Positions 48,801 through 60,069 of a stretch of 64,000 nucleotides of DNA are shown here, piece by piece. Source of the stretch: Cunninghamia lanceolata (Eukaryota; Streptophyta; Pinopsida; Cupressales; Cupressaceae); NCBI GenBank assembly GCA_027924645.1, contig BSBN01000334.1, positions 7,124,501-7,188,500 of the forward strand, in the 5' to 3' direction. The translations under genes were made by a program, and so were the position numbers. Each line of letters opens with the position of its first letter. Position 1 is the first letter of the stretch. Under the pieces are notes generated by a model. It saw only the letters and a list, made by a program, of their open reading frames with translations. It had not been told where the DNA came from and made no database searches.

Positions 48801-49589
48801 TATTTAACTGAAATTCATTGTGTATTTTTCCTTCAAGATTGGCCATCACAACCATCCTTGAAGTAATTCGGTTCGGTCTTTGGAGTAACTATGCTTGGTT
48901 GGGGAATTACCAAGAAGAACTAGGGTTTTTAGAAGCACAAAATACCAAAATCACAAAAAAATTATAAGCACAATGCTTTTTAGAGTGAATATAAGAATTC
49001 TTTTGAAAATTGTCTACCTTCCTAGAACTATGTACCTTTACAAAACTCTAACTAACCTATTGTAGAAACTCTAATATAAACAAGCATATAAAGAAGTAGA
49101 GTAAAGACCTAAAGAATGTACTTACCCAGAGAAGGGTACTTTAGAAATTTTGTTAAACTTGACAACTTCTAGAAGTACATATGACTAAACCACTCTAATA
49201 TAGGCGCCTTCCGAATAGAGCCAGGGCTAAATATCACAATAGCTTAGTCACTGCTTGATTTCTTTGACACTCCAATGAATTTTATGGCTCTAAAATAAAT
49301 AATTTCAAGGTAGAACATCAAGATATGCTAAGAAATGATATCACTTCTGGCTTGTACAAGAAATGATTTTTTTTTATGAATTAACTCTTGGACATATAAA
49401 GGTTGAATTCAGACCACCAATTATGGGAAGGAACAACATTGTCTGCATTTGCCAGGTCCTGAACTTTCTCCTATAAAGTGAGACACCCAATGAGGTCCTT
49501 CACTCTGTCCTTAAAAGGTAGCAAGGTGCTACAAAAGGGAAATGAGCTCTTCACACCCAAGCCTGACACATTTAATTCAACACTTCTAG
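48801..49589. other. Spacer of the inverted duplication, nothing identified
   Basis: AT-rich. No coding similarity or repeat that I can support. Confidence 0.4.
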
Positions 49590-49881
49590 ATGGCAAAATC
49601 TTCCACCTCTCATGGTCAATCAATGACTCTAGCAAAATTGTAGCCATCCCCTACAATCATAGTAGTACTTTACGTGGAATTTGTCATGATTTGATGTCAA
49701 TAACTAAAATTTGTTTAACAGTCGATTGACATTTATAATATATTTCTACATCATTGATTTCATTCTGCGACTGTACAAGTAGTGGAGCTTATGATGCAAA
49801 TAACAAATGAAAGAGACGAAGCGGGGAAAGCTAGAATTGAGTCATGTAATAACAACAAAAGAATTTATATTTGTATCTTTT
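49590..49881 (+). repeat. Right arm of the inverted duplication (decayed)
   Basis: Aligns with the reverse complement of 47950-48245. Most differences are C-to-T or G-to-A at former CpG sites. The ATG at 49794 keeps the conserved short N-terminus described for the left arm. Homology ends at about 49881 exactly where the minus-strand LINE begins. Confidence 0.75.
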
Positions 49882-50197
49882 TTTATATTGGATAAATCAA
49901 ATCAGAAGAATACATGTACAATAAACAACTGTAAGAACAACTACCGCGAAAACAAAGTAGAACAACAATAATATATCAGCATATCCTTCAACAGCAGGCC
50001 TAGAAGAACAACTAGCTCAATGCTACCTTCTACTGTAACAAACTGTACTAAGCAACAACATGAGACCCCAAAAGCCAATCACAAATTGTCTAAAGGTGAA
50101 GCGCTAACAAAACAAAACACAGCCTAGCAAAAAGAAGGCTATCCAACAACATATAGAAGAGATAAACATCCATCCATCCACCCTGGATAAACCCAAA

Positions 50198-50431
50198 TCA
50201 ACACAATCCTGAATCTGCTACATTGTTGAACCTATCTATAGAATTCTTCAAATTAACGTCCCATCTTTGTAGCTGTGATTTCAAACAGCTGGCCTGATTA
50301 GCAAGGTCCTTATTGACCTTAAGTTGTTCCTTGATTGCAGAGGTCAGAATGGACATCTTGAGAGATAAATCAACACAAATCACTTGTATTTCAATCTGTA
50401 GGGGAAAGAATGTATGCGAAAGTGCAGCCAA
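50198..50431 (-). pseudogene. Short coiled-coil-like frame in the LINE 3' region
   Basis: A 77-codon frame with heptad-like hydrophobics (SLKMSILTSAIKEQLKVNKD, ASCLKSQLQRWDVNLKNSID). It lies downstream of zf-RVT where the plus-strand LINE at 28-31 kb has RNase H and its third ORF, whose C-terminus is also coiled-coil-like. No direct sequence match between the two is visible. It may be the end of a longer decayed frame. Confidence 0.35.
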
Positions 50432-50524
50432 GCATCAAAACTTCCATATGTGATTAATGAGAATACTACAACAAGTATTAGAGATCACATTGTGAGAATT
50501 GGAACAACCGAGGAGGGTTGATTT

Positions 50525-51469
50525 CTAGGTCCAAGTGAAATGAAAGATGGTGGGCAATGTGATCATGAGGGAAGACCACAGAGATCTAGCATGTGAGAAA
50601 AACCAAAAACAATGCAGGATGGACTCAACCTTGCCATAGAAGGGATAAGAGGGAGTAGGATGCCATAATTTAAGGTGTTTCCCAAGTAGAATCTTAATAT
50701 GGAGAAGTTTCCAAGTAGTGAGTTGGGAGCGAAAGTCAGCTTTGGACTGCCATATCTGAAAACTAAGTTTATTCCATTTATCTCTACTAAAATTACTCCT
50801 CAAAATGTTGTTAAGATGGCGAGAAAGGGGCGGACTAGGAAACAACTATTTGTAGATTATCTTGAGAGGGAAATTTCAAATGTTGTAGTCATTGGACCAT
50901 CTCCAATCTTTAATGAAGTTAGAATGACAACAAGTGGACAATAAGATTGGAAGATTAGCTGGTACAATTTTTTGGATTTCAAGCACAACTAACTTGTCAC
51001 TAGAGATAAGTTTAAAACAACCGTTAAGGTGATGCCAAGGTCTCCAAGTGAAGCTTGTGGGGTTCCATAGGTCCCAAAACATTTGAGTGCCTTTTTTGAA
51101 CAATTGTTTAGCTTTAAATTCATGAATCATAGCAAGAGGCTTTTCATTGAGCTGGATCAACCTATTCCACTTGATGGATGAAGTAGCAAAACTCAGTCCA
51201 TAACTAAAGGTTTGATCAAACCATGATAGCTTGTGAGAAACCATCTTCTAGGCTTTCCAAATCCTATTAAATGGGGCTGATCCATGGGTCTTGAAAAATG
51301 GAGCTAACAAAATCTTATCATGCCAATGAATTAAGTTCCAAGCATTACCTATTGTAGCAGTTTGTATGCAGAACCAAATTATGTGCCTCCAAGGTGTATC
51401 TCCATCCAATGCTCTCACAATCCACTTGGCTGAAAGACAATCTCCCTTTGTGAAAGGGTCAATGATACA
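50525..51469 (-). pseudogene. LINE zf-RVT region
   Basis: Minus-strand frames 51478-51248, 51244-50876 and 50845-50525 follow one another: IDPFTKGDCLSAKWIVRALDG (the L1 'LL-x-KW-x-W/R' segment), TPWRHIIWFC, then WKLLHIKILLGKHL, YPFYGKVESILHCFWFFSHARSLWSS. The last is the zinc-binding C/H segment of the zf-RVT domain with the first Cys apparently changed to Tyr. Breaks at 51245 and 50850 separate the pieces. No RNase H follows. Confidence 0.75.
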
Positions 51470-52268
51470 TGTAGACACTCAAAATTGTGTAGGTCTTGTT
51501 TACACATGACCTTATATGTCTTTGCCCTAGGTCCTAGTCACATTGTCGACATGAACTTGCATATGTCCCCTAGGTCCTAGTTCATCCCATCTTGATCACC
51601 TTCTTGATTAATTAAATAAACCCACATTATTTAATTAATCCCACTTGATCACATTCCCAATTAATTAAATAAATCCCATTTATTTAATTAATTGTACCTC
51701 TTCACATGTCTCACATAATTCAAATTTAAAATTTGAATTATTCCCTCATCTCTCATCACATTGTGACACATGTCACATGTCTCATCTCCCACTTAATATG
51801 CCTTCACATGTCAATCGAATTCATATTTGAATTAGATTCCCTTTTATTCTCCTTCATACACTTGTCGCATGACTATGCTTTCTTGATGTGCAAGGAAACC
51901 TAATCAATCCTAGCCATTCGTATCATCTAAACCCTAATCAATCTTTTCCATCCATTCTAACTAGGTCTTTTCTATAAACCTAGCCTCTCTTGAGCCATTT
52001 TTGGAGAACAAATCTTCTTCTAGCATCCTTACTCTGCCAAATTTTCCTCTCAATCTTGCATCATTCTATCTTCCATCCATCAATCATCCATCTTACCATT
52101 ATGCTGCAGAATCGAGCAATCAACATATCAATCTTGTGGGTATAGCTAGAATGTTCATGGGTGCGGCATTCTCAACCCTATTGATGGATCATGAGTTGAT
52201 ATGAGGTCTGCATTTGTTTCATTTGCATTGGTTATTGATTTCCTTCATGTCGATTTTCCATGATTTCA
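51470..52268. mobile_element. Solo LTR inside the LINE, 799 bp
   Basis: TGTAGACACTC...CATGATTTCA, bounded by ATACA (51465-51469) and ATACC (52269-52273), an imperfect 5-bp duplication. It splits the LINE protein between GGLGI and IDPFTKGD, so the insertion point is well supported by reading frame. Inside: blocks of 'ttaattaaataaatccca', repeated three times near 51610-51690, and no coding sequence. Confidence 0.75.
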
Positions 52269-52299
52269 ATACCCAATCCACCTTTATCCTTTGGAAAAA

Positions 52300-53870
52300 T
52301 CCAATGTGACCAAGATGTAGTGGGCATGCCTTTCTTTTTTCCCTAGTTTTCCCAAAGGTAGTTTTGAATGAACTATGTTAGCTAATTGTAGCATGATTTA
52401 TATGGAAACCAACATGAGAAGATATAAACATGGTTAGCCAAAAGGATTTTATTTTCCACTTGAATGTGACCTGCCATTTACAAGAAACAATTTGTCCATG
52501 ATAATAATTTGTTTTTTCTATTTTACTTAGAGATCAATTCCACATCTCCTTTAGAGAGACACCAGTTCCATAAGGTATTTCAAGATATCTCGAAATGGTT
52601 CCATGTTGCACCTCATTCCATTCCTTGGGAATCCATGGTGGATGAGGTTTAGGACAAGTCATCTAGAATTTTATTTTATGCATAGCCAATTGAGATCCCG
52701 AAATTGCACAAAAGTAATCTAGAATATCCAATGTGTTGTTCACCTCCTCACCTTCATTTTCAATGAAGATCATGTTGTCATCAACAAAATGAGAGTTTAG
52801 AGCTATAATATTCCTAGGAAGAGATATTCCCCTTAATAAATTAGTTGCATGAGCATGTTGCAGTAGATATCCAAGAGCATCTGGTGCAAGGACATAGAGG
52901 AAGGGGGCAAGAGGGCCGCCTTGGTGGATGGATTTTTGGAGACGGATTCAAGGAGAAAGAGATCCATTAATAGCCAATCTGGCATTTGCATCCATAAATA
53001 ACATTTTAACATGAGCATAGAATTTAAGACCAAATCCTAACCACTGAAGCATTTTGAGAATGAAGGGCCAGCGAATATGATCATAGGCTTTGTCAAAGTC
53101 AAGTTTGATAATTAGAGCATCTTGAACTATTTGTTAAGCCCATTTAGCTATCTCCCAAGAAAGAATCAAATTGTCTAATATAAATTGTCCCTCTATAAAT
53201 CTAGTTTGTTCGAGTCTAACAATTTCTTGAGCAATAGGCCTGATTCTTTTGACCAAGGCTTTGGCAATGATTTTGTAAGATGTGTTAAGCAAGGTGATGG
53301 GCCGCCAACCATTCATTGTATCTTCTTGTTTGCCCTTGGGAATGAGTTTAATCAAACCTTGATTAATGATAGCTCCTAAACTACCAGTTTCAATGCCCTC
53401 AAGATTCACATTGTAAAAATCTTCTCTAATGTACGGCTAAAGAGCGTGATAAAATTCTACCGGTAGACCATCCATTCCTAGGCTTTTTTCCAAAGACATA
53501 CTTAACATGTAGATTTCTCTATCTTTTCTAAGGAAAGGTAGTGATCAAGAAAAGTAGCATAGCCAGGGTCAATTTTGTAGGGAATACAACCTTTAAGGTT
53601 ATCCTCCAAAATAGGAATAAGAGGACCATTGATAGAATCAGTTGAGAGTAATTGTTTATAGTGATCATGGAATGTTTTCATGATGCTGTCATGGCTAGTC
53701 TGAGAAGAACCATCAATTGTTTTGATGGAATAGATATGTTCTTTTCTATGTTTGTGATAGAGATATTGGAAGAAAAATTTGGAACTTTTGTCTCCATCTT
53801 TAATCCATTGTAGTCTAGCCCTTAGCTAAGCACCTTTACCTTTATAAAATTAATAGTGATAAATATTATT
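52300..53870 (-). pseudogene. LINE reverse transcriptase
   Basis: Read on the minus strand from about 53830: RLQWIKDGDKSSKFFFQYLY (the L1 linker before RT), then LIKLIPKGKQEDTMNGWRPI and LLNTSYKIIAKALVKRIR, TRFIEGQFILDNLI, KLDFDKAYDHIRW, IHQGGPLAPFLY and the active site as FVDD in SHFVDDNMIF, ending in the SRYLGIPYGTG segment. These are RT motifs 0 to 7 of L1-type LINEs. Stops and a few frameshifts (e.g. near 53105 and 53410) break it. The continuation PKDKGGLGI ends at the solo LTR. Confidence 0.85.
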
Positions 53871-54565
53871 GAAATTATTGGCTCAATGTTTTAGGGGATG
53901 AGGTTGGATCATTTCTATAACATTTTAGATAGTCTCAACTTATAAGTGATAAGGCTTTAGTAGTAACCAAGTACCCTAAACATAGATAATGTTGATAGAT
54001 CAGCGGTTAATTTCATTTATAATCCACACATCATGATGGTTGGCTCTTCTTCTAAAACAATAATGGAAAAGCATAAATAAATGTGGTTAAACTAAAATGC
54101 ATGCACTATCATGGCCATCCTCATGAAACGTGGTGAAATAAATGGTATGAGGTTATATATTCAGTAAGAATATATTAAACCAAAAATTAACAACCATTAT
54201 TTCTTGAAGGTAACTTATAACAAATGGTTCAATTGTTTTACTAAGTAGATTTTTAAAATATCGATTTGTTAGAATGAGTGGAATATTTAGCCTTTATGAC
54301 TCATGGAAAATAAAACACCACATAAGATGGATTATTTTTTCTCTGAGAAATTCCATAATGAATAGGGAGATTTGGAAGATCAAACCAAACAATACTCTTA
54401 ATTGAGGCCTACTCAAACACCTTAAAATTACAGGTGTAATGGGATAACACTAAGAGGGTGTTTCGCATGAACCAACAATAGGAGTGGTTTAAAAGTGTGA
54501 ATTTTTTTAGTGTCTTTGAAAGAATAGAAAATCCCTTAGTAGGATTATGAACTCTTCTGCGCTTG
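53871..54565. other. Unidentified AT-rich stretch
   Basis: No coding similarity, repeat or termini that I can support between the LINE and the next LTR. Confidence 0.4.
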
Positions 54566-57500
54566 TGTTACATCCCAAAACTTTGACTATGTTTTACTTT
54601 TACTTTCATGTGATTAAGTGGATAAGTTATCATAGATTAGTGATTTGATGTTTAGGAAAATATCATGATAAATCATTGATTTTATGAATTATGATTAATG
54701 CATAGAATTTGACATGAGATCAAAAGATATTGAGATTATTTAATTATGATGTATAAAGATTTGTTGATGATACACTAATCATAGTTTGTACGACTATGAG
54801 TGTAACCGGTTTAGATAGATTTCCACATCTACGAATGGAAGGAGAGCATCATCAGAGAGAAGGGAATAGATGTTTGGGAAGAGACAGGTTTTCCATTCGA
54901 TTTCCAAGTTGTATATTTTGTGAACCTTCTCAAGAAGGGTATGTAAAAGTAAACTCCCCTTGTTTATGTTAATCTTGATTCAACCATTGTCGATTTGTTG
55001 TTAAGGAAAGGATTCTAACGAAAAAACTTCATTGAATTGTTTGGGATATATTCACGAAATATTATGATGTTAGAGTTTAACCATTTCCATTCTTCTAAAC
55101 TTTTCAATATAATTTATTCCTATGAGTGTGGATTTAATTATATTGATGTCACTTTATGGTTATGAGCGAGAACCTCAATCCCTTACTGGCATTTTGTTGC
55201 ATGATTAATACAACTCCGTACTTATGGTATTGCAAGAATTGTGTCAATAAAGGATTGTATTTACTATTATTTGTATGTTGATATATACATAATGTATAAG
55301 TGAAATTGTATGTTTTATTCCTTAACCTTATCATGTCGTGACAATCTTAAGCTGTGGCAAACCACTACACTCATGTATTGAGCATGACTCTGTACTCCAT
55401 GAAATGTGGAGAGAGTGGAGAGAATGTTGAAGTGTAGGAGTGAGTCTTGCGAAGAAGGAGCATGACTATTGTTGCATGCTCCTCTTCAGAGATTTATTAG
55501 GATTAGTGGGTCGTTACTCCCACAGGGCAAGTTGTCATTTAAGTAAATCGAAAACACACTCGGCAAGAGGTTAAGAAAAAAAAACAATGGAAAAGAGACT
55601 CCAACCGAGGGATTGATGGAATATGAAGGAGGCACAAAAGCCTAAGGGAAAAATAATGAAAAGTTCATAGAGGAATCGAAGGCCTGTGTTAGAACAATCA
55701 TTCAGGTATGTTATGATACATATGTATGACATATCCAACTATGAATAATGTGTTACATGTTCACAATTATCAAGTTTGATGAGTGTTTACATGTTCAATG
55801 ACATTTTGATGTTTGAAAAGGTCGATAACTAGTTACAATTTATCAATGCTATTGGACGACGCTTGTATGCTTTTTATTACTATCATAAGACTAGATAACT
55901 CCAGTTAACAATGCCCTCATTTAGCAAAATGAAAACCTATGCCTCTTATGACAAGAAACATAGGCGGGTATCAAACTACATGTCTATAATGTTTGCCATC
56001 AAAATGATATCTCTAGTAGATGGGTTCCTATAACTGTGCAAGACTATATGTGCCACAAAGATTGTATATCTTGTGTCTTGTGAATGTAGTCTTGTCCAAA
56101 CTAAGTAATAACTGTCAGCATCGACATTTAGTGAAAATATTAGTCGATACATAAATCTTCAGAGGGTCGATGTTGAAAATGGCCTATTTCTTATAAACTA
56201 AACTTTTCAATAGATTACCACTTTCCTCTAATGTTTGATAGACAACTATATATGTTTTTACAAACTACATATCTTATTACTTATTGTGGAATATACTTGT
56301 GTTAGCAAACATGTTTGTTATAGATGGGTAATAGAACCACAAGGTGAGATTTAATTCTCACAAGACTCTTGCCATGATGTATCATTTCCAGGATAAAAAT
56401 AATACTATTGACATGAAAAGTTATTCGAGGAAAATAGAATCTGTTCTTTATAATAAATGATTGGCATATTAGCAGTCTAACATGGGTAGTGTTTGACATG
56501 ACTGTATCCTATGTATATATATACTCGATCTTGTTTAGCAAATTTCTCTAGATGGAATTTGAAGAGTAAATTTGGTTCATGAAACCTTGAATAAATTAGT
56601 TATTATTGTAGAATATTTTATATTCTTTTACTTTCAAATTACAAGATCGTTAATATTATTTTGGGGTTAGAGGAGGTAAATCCCAAAAAGAATAATGCAT
56701 AAATATTTAGTAAACATAAGACTCTTTTTATGACTATAGAGTAAAACAAACAAAGTTATTATCGATAAGGATTAGATAAGAATCCTTAAACCCAGATGAG
56801 TACCTTGGACGAGTTTATGAAGTTATAGACAAAACTATTTTTCTATATTGATACTAGACACTGAAACTAAGAACGAATATATAGAAACATTTGAAACAAG
56901 GAATAGAGTGACAAAGAATCATAGATTCCATCTTACAGTAGCAACAAGAGGCTTCTCGATAGACTAAGACCTTAATTTGAACCATGATTGGTAATGTACT
57001 CCAGAGATCACAATTAGAAATTTGAGTTAGGTAGACTATGGATGAAAATTAATTAAGTCACCCCATGACTAGAATTGGTCAAACAAAATTCATTGTAGGA
57101 TGGGGTAGTTTCTAAGTCAAGTTAGAAGTGTGTGAACTTTCAACTATGTTCATTGCGAAACATCTATTTATAATTGAATCTTTGGCCAAAGTAATGCATC
57201 TATCTTTCCATGCATTAGTTGGTTCACTATGCTTCAAATTTGCATAACCATCCAATAGCATCATACTTAGTTAGAAGGGAACTATAGTTGTATGACCACG
57301 TTGGTTATGTAGGACACAACACTAGAAACTTAGATGGAAAAGAATTGTTGGTTCCTTATATCTATTCCCTTCGTGAAGGGTAGGGCCACTTCCAGGAAGG
57401 AAGGTGTGCGAGGACCGCTGGTCTGTGGTTGGAGGAAAATCGCTCAAGTGATGCTCTCCTTCCCAAGAAGATGAGAAGCCAAGACTTATGAAAATCTATA

Positions 57501-57800
57501 TCAAAAATCCATATGTAGTGTATTTAATATTATGAATTGAAAGTCAAATTTATGTAAACCTATTTTGATTTCCATGAGAAAAATATTGTAATTGTAAAGT
57601 GAAATATTTCACTAAAATGCTATCTTTGAATATGTTGTATTTTTCAGGTTTGAAAATATTCAAAAAAGATATGCTTTTTATTTATTTGATTATGCAAACG
57701 ATTAATATGTTAGCAAAAAAATGCTTATGATGATTATTTTCATTTACCTTTATAGTAAATTCAGTGTGTAAATCTGAGTAATATGAGATGAGATTTTACA
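54566..57800 (+). repeat. 5' LTR of chromovirus D (about 3.2 kb)
   Basis: Begins TGTTACATCCCAAA, the same as the LTR start of element E on the minus strand (63207), with similarity continuing over the first 150 bases. It ends ...GAGATTTTACA directly before a primer site. No second copy is in the window, so the left end rests on the resemblance to E. Confidence 0.65.
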
Positions 57801-57802
57801 TA

Positions 57803-57815
57803 TGGTATCAAAGCT
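57803..57815 (+). promoter_or_regulatory. Primer-binding site (iMet-like), element D
   Basis: TGGTATCAAAGCT, two bases after the LTR end. One G-to-A change from the usual TGGTATCAGAGCT. Confidence 0.8.
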
Positions 57816-57906
57816 ACCAGGTTCAATACATGGACCTATGAGCTCACTGCATGAAATATTCCTCAGAAATTCACAATTGCTAATGTTTGAATGTTCTTTT
57901 ACTAGA

Positions 57907-58347
57907 ATGGTAAGAACAAGATTAACCCCAAGGAATAAGGCAATGTGAATTGGACATTACCTAAAGTCAATGAGGGAGCGAGCCTGAAGAACGAAAAGCC
58001 TAGGCCAAACTAGTTACATTGAAGGTGCATGGTTAACTGACACTGAGATCTTCATTGATGCTATTAAGCATATTAAATAGGAGAAGGAAAAGAAGAACAA
58101 ATAAGTTAAGGCTATTATTCCTATCTCTGAGGGTGAATTAGTTGAACTCTCTATGCATAAGGACTTCCCATTTGGATGTGGTTCTAATGCTTCTGTCCTT
58201 AGTTGGGAAGTTATGGATGAGTACCTGTGAGTACATCCACCTCCCAAGTATGATTTAGTAAACCTCAAGGATGAGGATGAATCTAGGAAAATTTTCCTTT
58301 TTGACAGTGACTTGCAGTAGCAAGATATTAAAGTTTGTAATAAATGA
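57907..58347 (+). pseudogene. Possible pre-gag frame of element D
   Basis: Between the primer site and gag there is a 146-codon frame from the ATG at 57907 to the TGA at 58345. It is interrupted by six stops but reads plausibly between them: SYIEGAWLTDTEIFIDAIKH, IIPISEGELVELSMHKDFPF, SWEVMDEYL, HPPPKYDLVNLKDEDES. It opens with MVRTRLTPRN, faintly like the Gag start MVRTGTSLGG at 58524. Six stops is not far below chance for AT-rich DNA, so only the composition (acidic, protein-like) argues for coding. I recognise no family. Confidence 0.35.
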
Positions 58348-58523
58348 TGGATATTCTTTGATTCACAGATACTGTAATACACTTTTGGCATTTTGGCAAA
58401 ATTTCCCTTTCTTGTTTAAGATTGTATAAATGAGAATGGATTTATGTTTAAGAATTATTTCAATTGTATGAAAAACTAATCAAATGCTTAACATGAAAAC
58501 TTTAGGAGAAGTAGAATTGCAGC

Positions 58524-60069
58524 ATGGTTCGGACAGGAACTAGTCTTGGGGGTAGCCAAGAGGAAGGGCAACCTTCTAGCCACTCTGATGCAAAACTTGA
58601 TTAGATTATTGCCATGCTCCATTAAAAAAGGGCAAGGATTGGAAATTTAGAGCAAGAGGTCATAGTAGAACTAGACATGAATCCTTCCACGAGGATGAAG
58701 ATGAGAGACGTCATGAGTGGGTGTGTAAAGAATAACCTAGAATTGAGAAAAGATGATGATAAGTTGAACCACTTGGCCCTTGAACTATCTAGAGATATGA
58801 AAAAGGTCACACCTCCAAAATTTGATGGAACTATGAGCGGAGATGATGTGGAGGCATGGCTCATAGAAATGGAAAAATATTTCAAAATAAGAAACTACTC
58901 TGAAATAACCAAAGCAGTATGGGGAGCATACCAATTGGTCAGTGAAGCATCGACCGGGTGGATGAACAAGAAGATGGAGCTAGGATTGAGATCTTTGAGT
59001 CTAACTTGGGAAAATTTTGTGGAACTCTTTAGGCAAAGATGGTTGCCACAATTTTATTTTGATCAAAATCTCAAATATTTCCAAAACCTAAGACGACTCA
59101 TCTGTAAATGAGTATTGGGAGAGGTTTACTCATCTCCTTAAGTATGTTCCTCAATACCAATAGGATTAGAGGTTTCGTACTCGAAAGGTCATCATAGGTT
59201 TGAATGCCCAAATTGGAGGTGAAGTAGATGTTCATGATCCCACTACTATACACCAAGTTTATGAGAAAGCTATTAAATAGGAACAAAAGCTAAAATCTAT
59301 ATTTGCAAACTGGGAAAAGAACCATAAAATGTTTAATTGGTCACTATCCTCCCAGTCATTCAAGAAGAAAGGTAATAAGTATAACTTCAAAAGGAAAGGT
59401 GATAAAGGATACAAGAACAATCAAAATGAATCCAGGGGTGATAAGAAAAACAACAATAATAAGTCCAAGAATAATGGAGATAACTTAGGAAAGCCTTATG
59501 AAAGGTGAGGACCCCTTGGAGGGTTTTTTTCATGTGGTGGTGACCACTATGCCAATCAGTGTCCTAATAAGACACAAGGGACTCAACTATGAGGAAATCC
59601 CTTACCCTCGCAATAGTGATCCTTTCAACAATGAATACATGCAGCCCTAGGTAACGGACAAGCAGAACTACTAGATTACTCCAATTGAAACCACAAGTAC
59701 TTTGTTTGGTATTCCAATTTCATTTTTAATGGATAATGGTGCCACATAATGCTTTGTTTCTCTAAAATTTTTAAATAAGATATTTATAAGAGTTAGTTAC
59801 ATGAAAAAATCATCATCAGTAGAGTATGCTAGCCAAATAAGAGATTAGGTAGAGAAATGTTTATTTGAAGCCAAGGTTGAACTCTCGAGTTTCTCAACTA
59901 AAGTAAACCTTTATGTAGCCCCCTTAGGATTATATGATGTCATCCTTGGAATAAATTGGTTATGGAGGCATAGGGCTAAGGAGGATTATTTTTCTAAAAG
60001 AGTAGAATGCGTAGATGACCTTGGGAATAGAGTTTTTCTAGAAGGTACTGCTAGAGAGGTCAAGCTAAG
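58524..60069 (+). pseudogene. Gag and protease of chromovirus D, cut off by element E
   Basis: The start at ATG 58524 is followed by two early stops, then the Gag core (VTPPKFDGTMSGDDVEAWLI, TGWMNKKME, WENFVELFRQRWLPQF). A frameshift near 59095 continues it (NEYWERFTHLLKYVPQYQ, KGHHR-type basic stretch, Asn/Lys-rich spacer). The zinc knuckle near 59527-59560 reads FFSCGGDHYANQC, having lost its first Cys. After another shift near 59585 the protease follows, with LMDNGAT where DSGAT is usual and GLYDVILGINWLWRHRAKED. The coding stops abruptly at 60069 where the LTR of E begins; RT and integrase lie beyond that insertion, outside the window. Confidence 0.8.

Larger units (their letters stand above)
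49882..53870 (-). mobile_element. L1-like LINE, minus strand, 5'-truncated, with solo LTR inside
   Basis: On the minus strand the order is linker (from about 53870), reverse transcriptase, zf-RVT domain, a short coiled-coil-like frame (50431-50198) and a T/G-rich 3' UTR ending ...CCAATATAAAAAAAG near 49880. The endonuclease part is absent, so the copy is 5'-truncated or its 5' end is decayed beyond recognition. The target duplication could not be fixed. A solo LTR (51470-52268) interrupts it. Confidence 0.8.

Noticed and set aside
48568..49729. Short frames in the spacer and right arm of the inverted duplication
   Set aside because: Not conserved in their duplicated partners, except for the short N-terminus reported separately.
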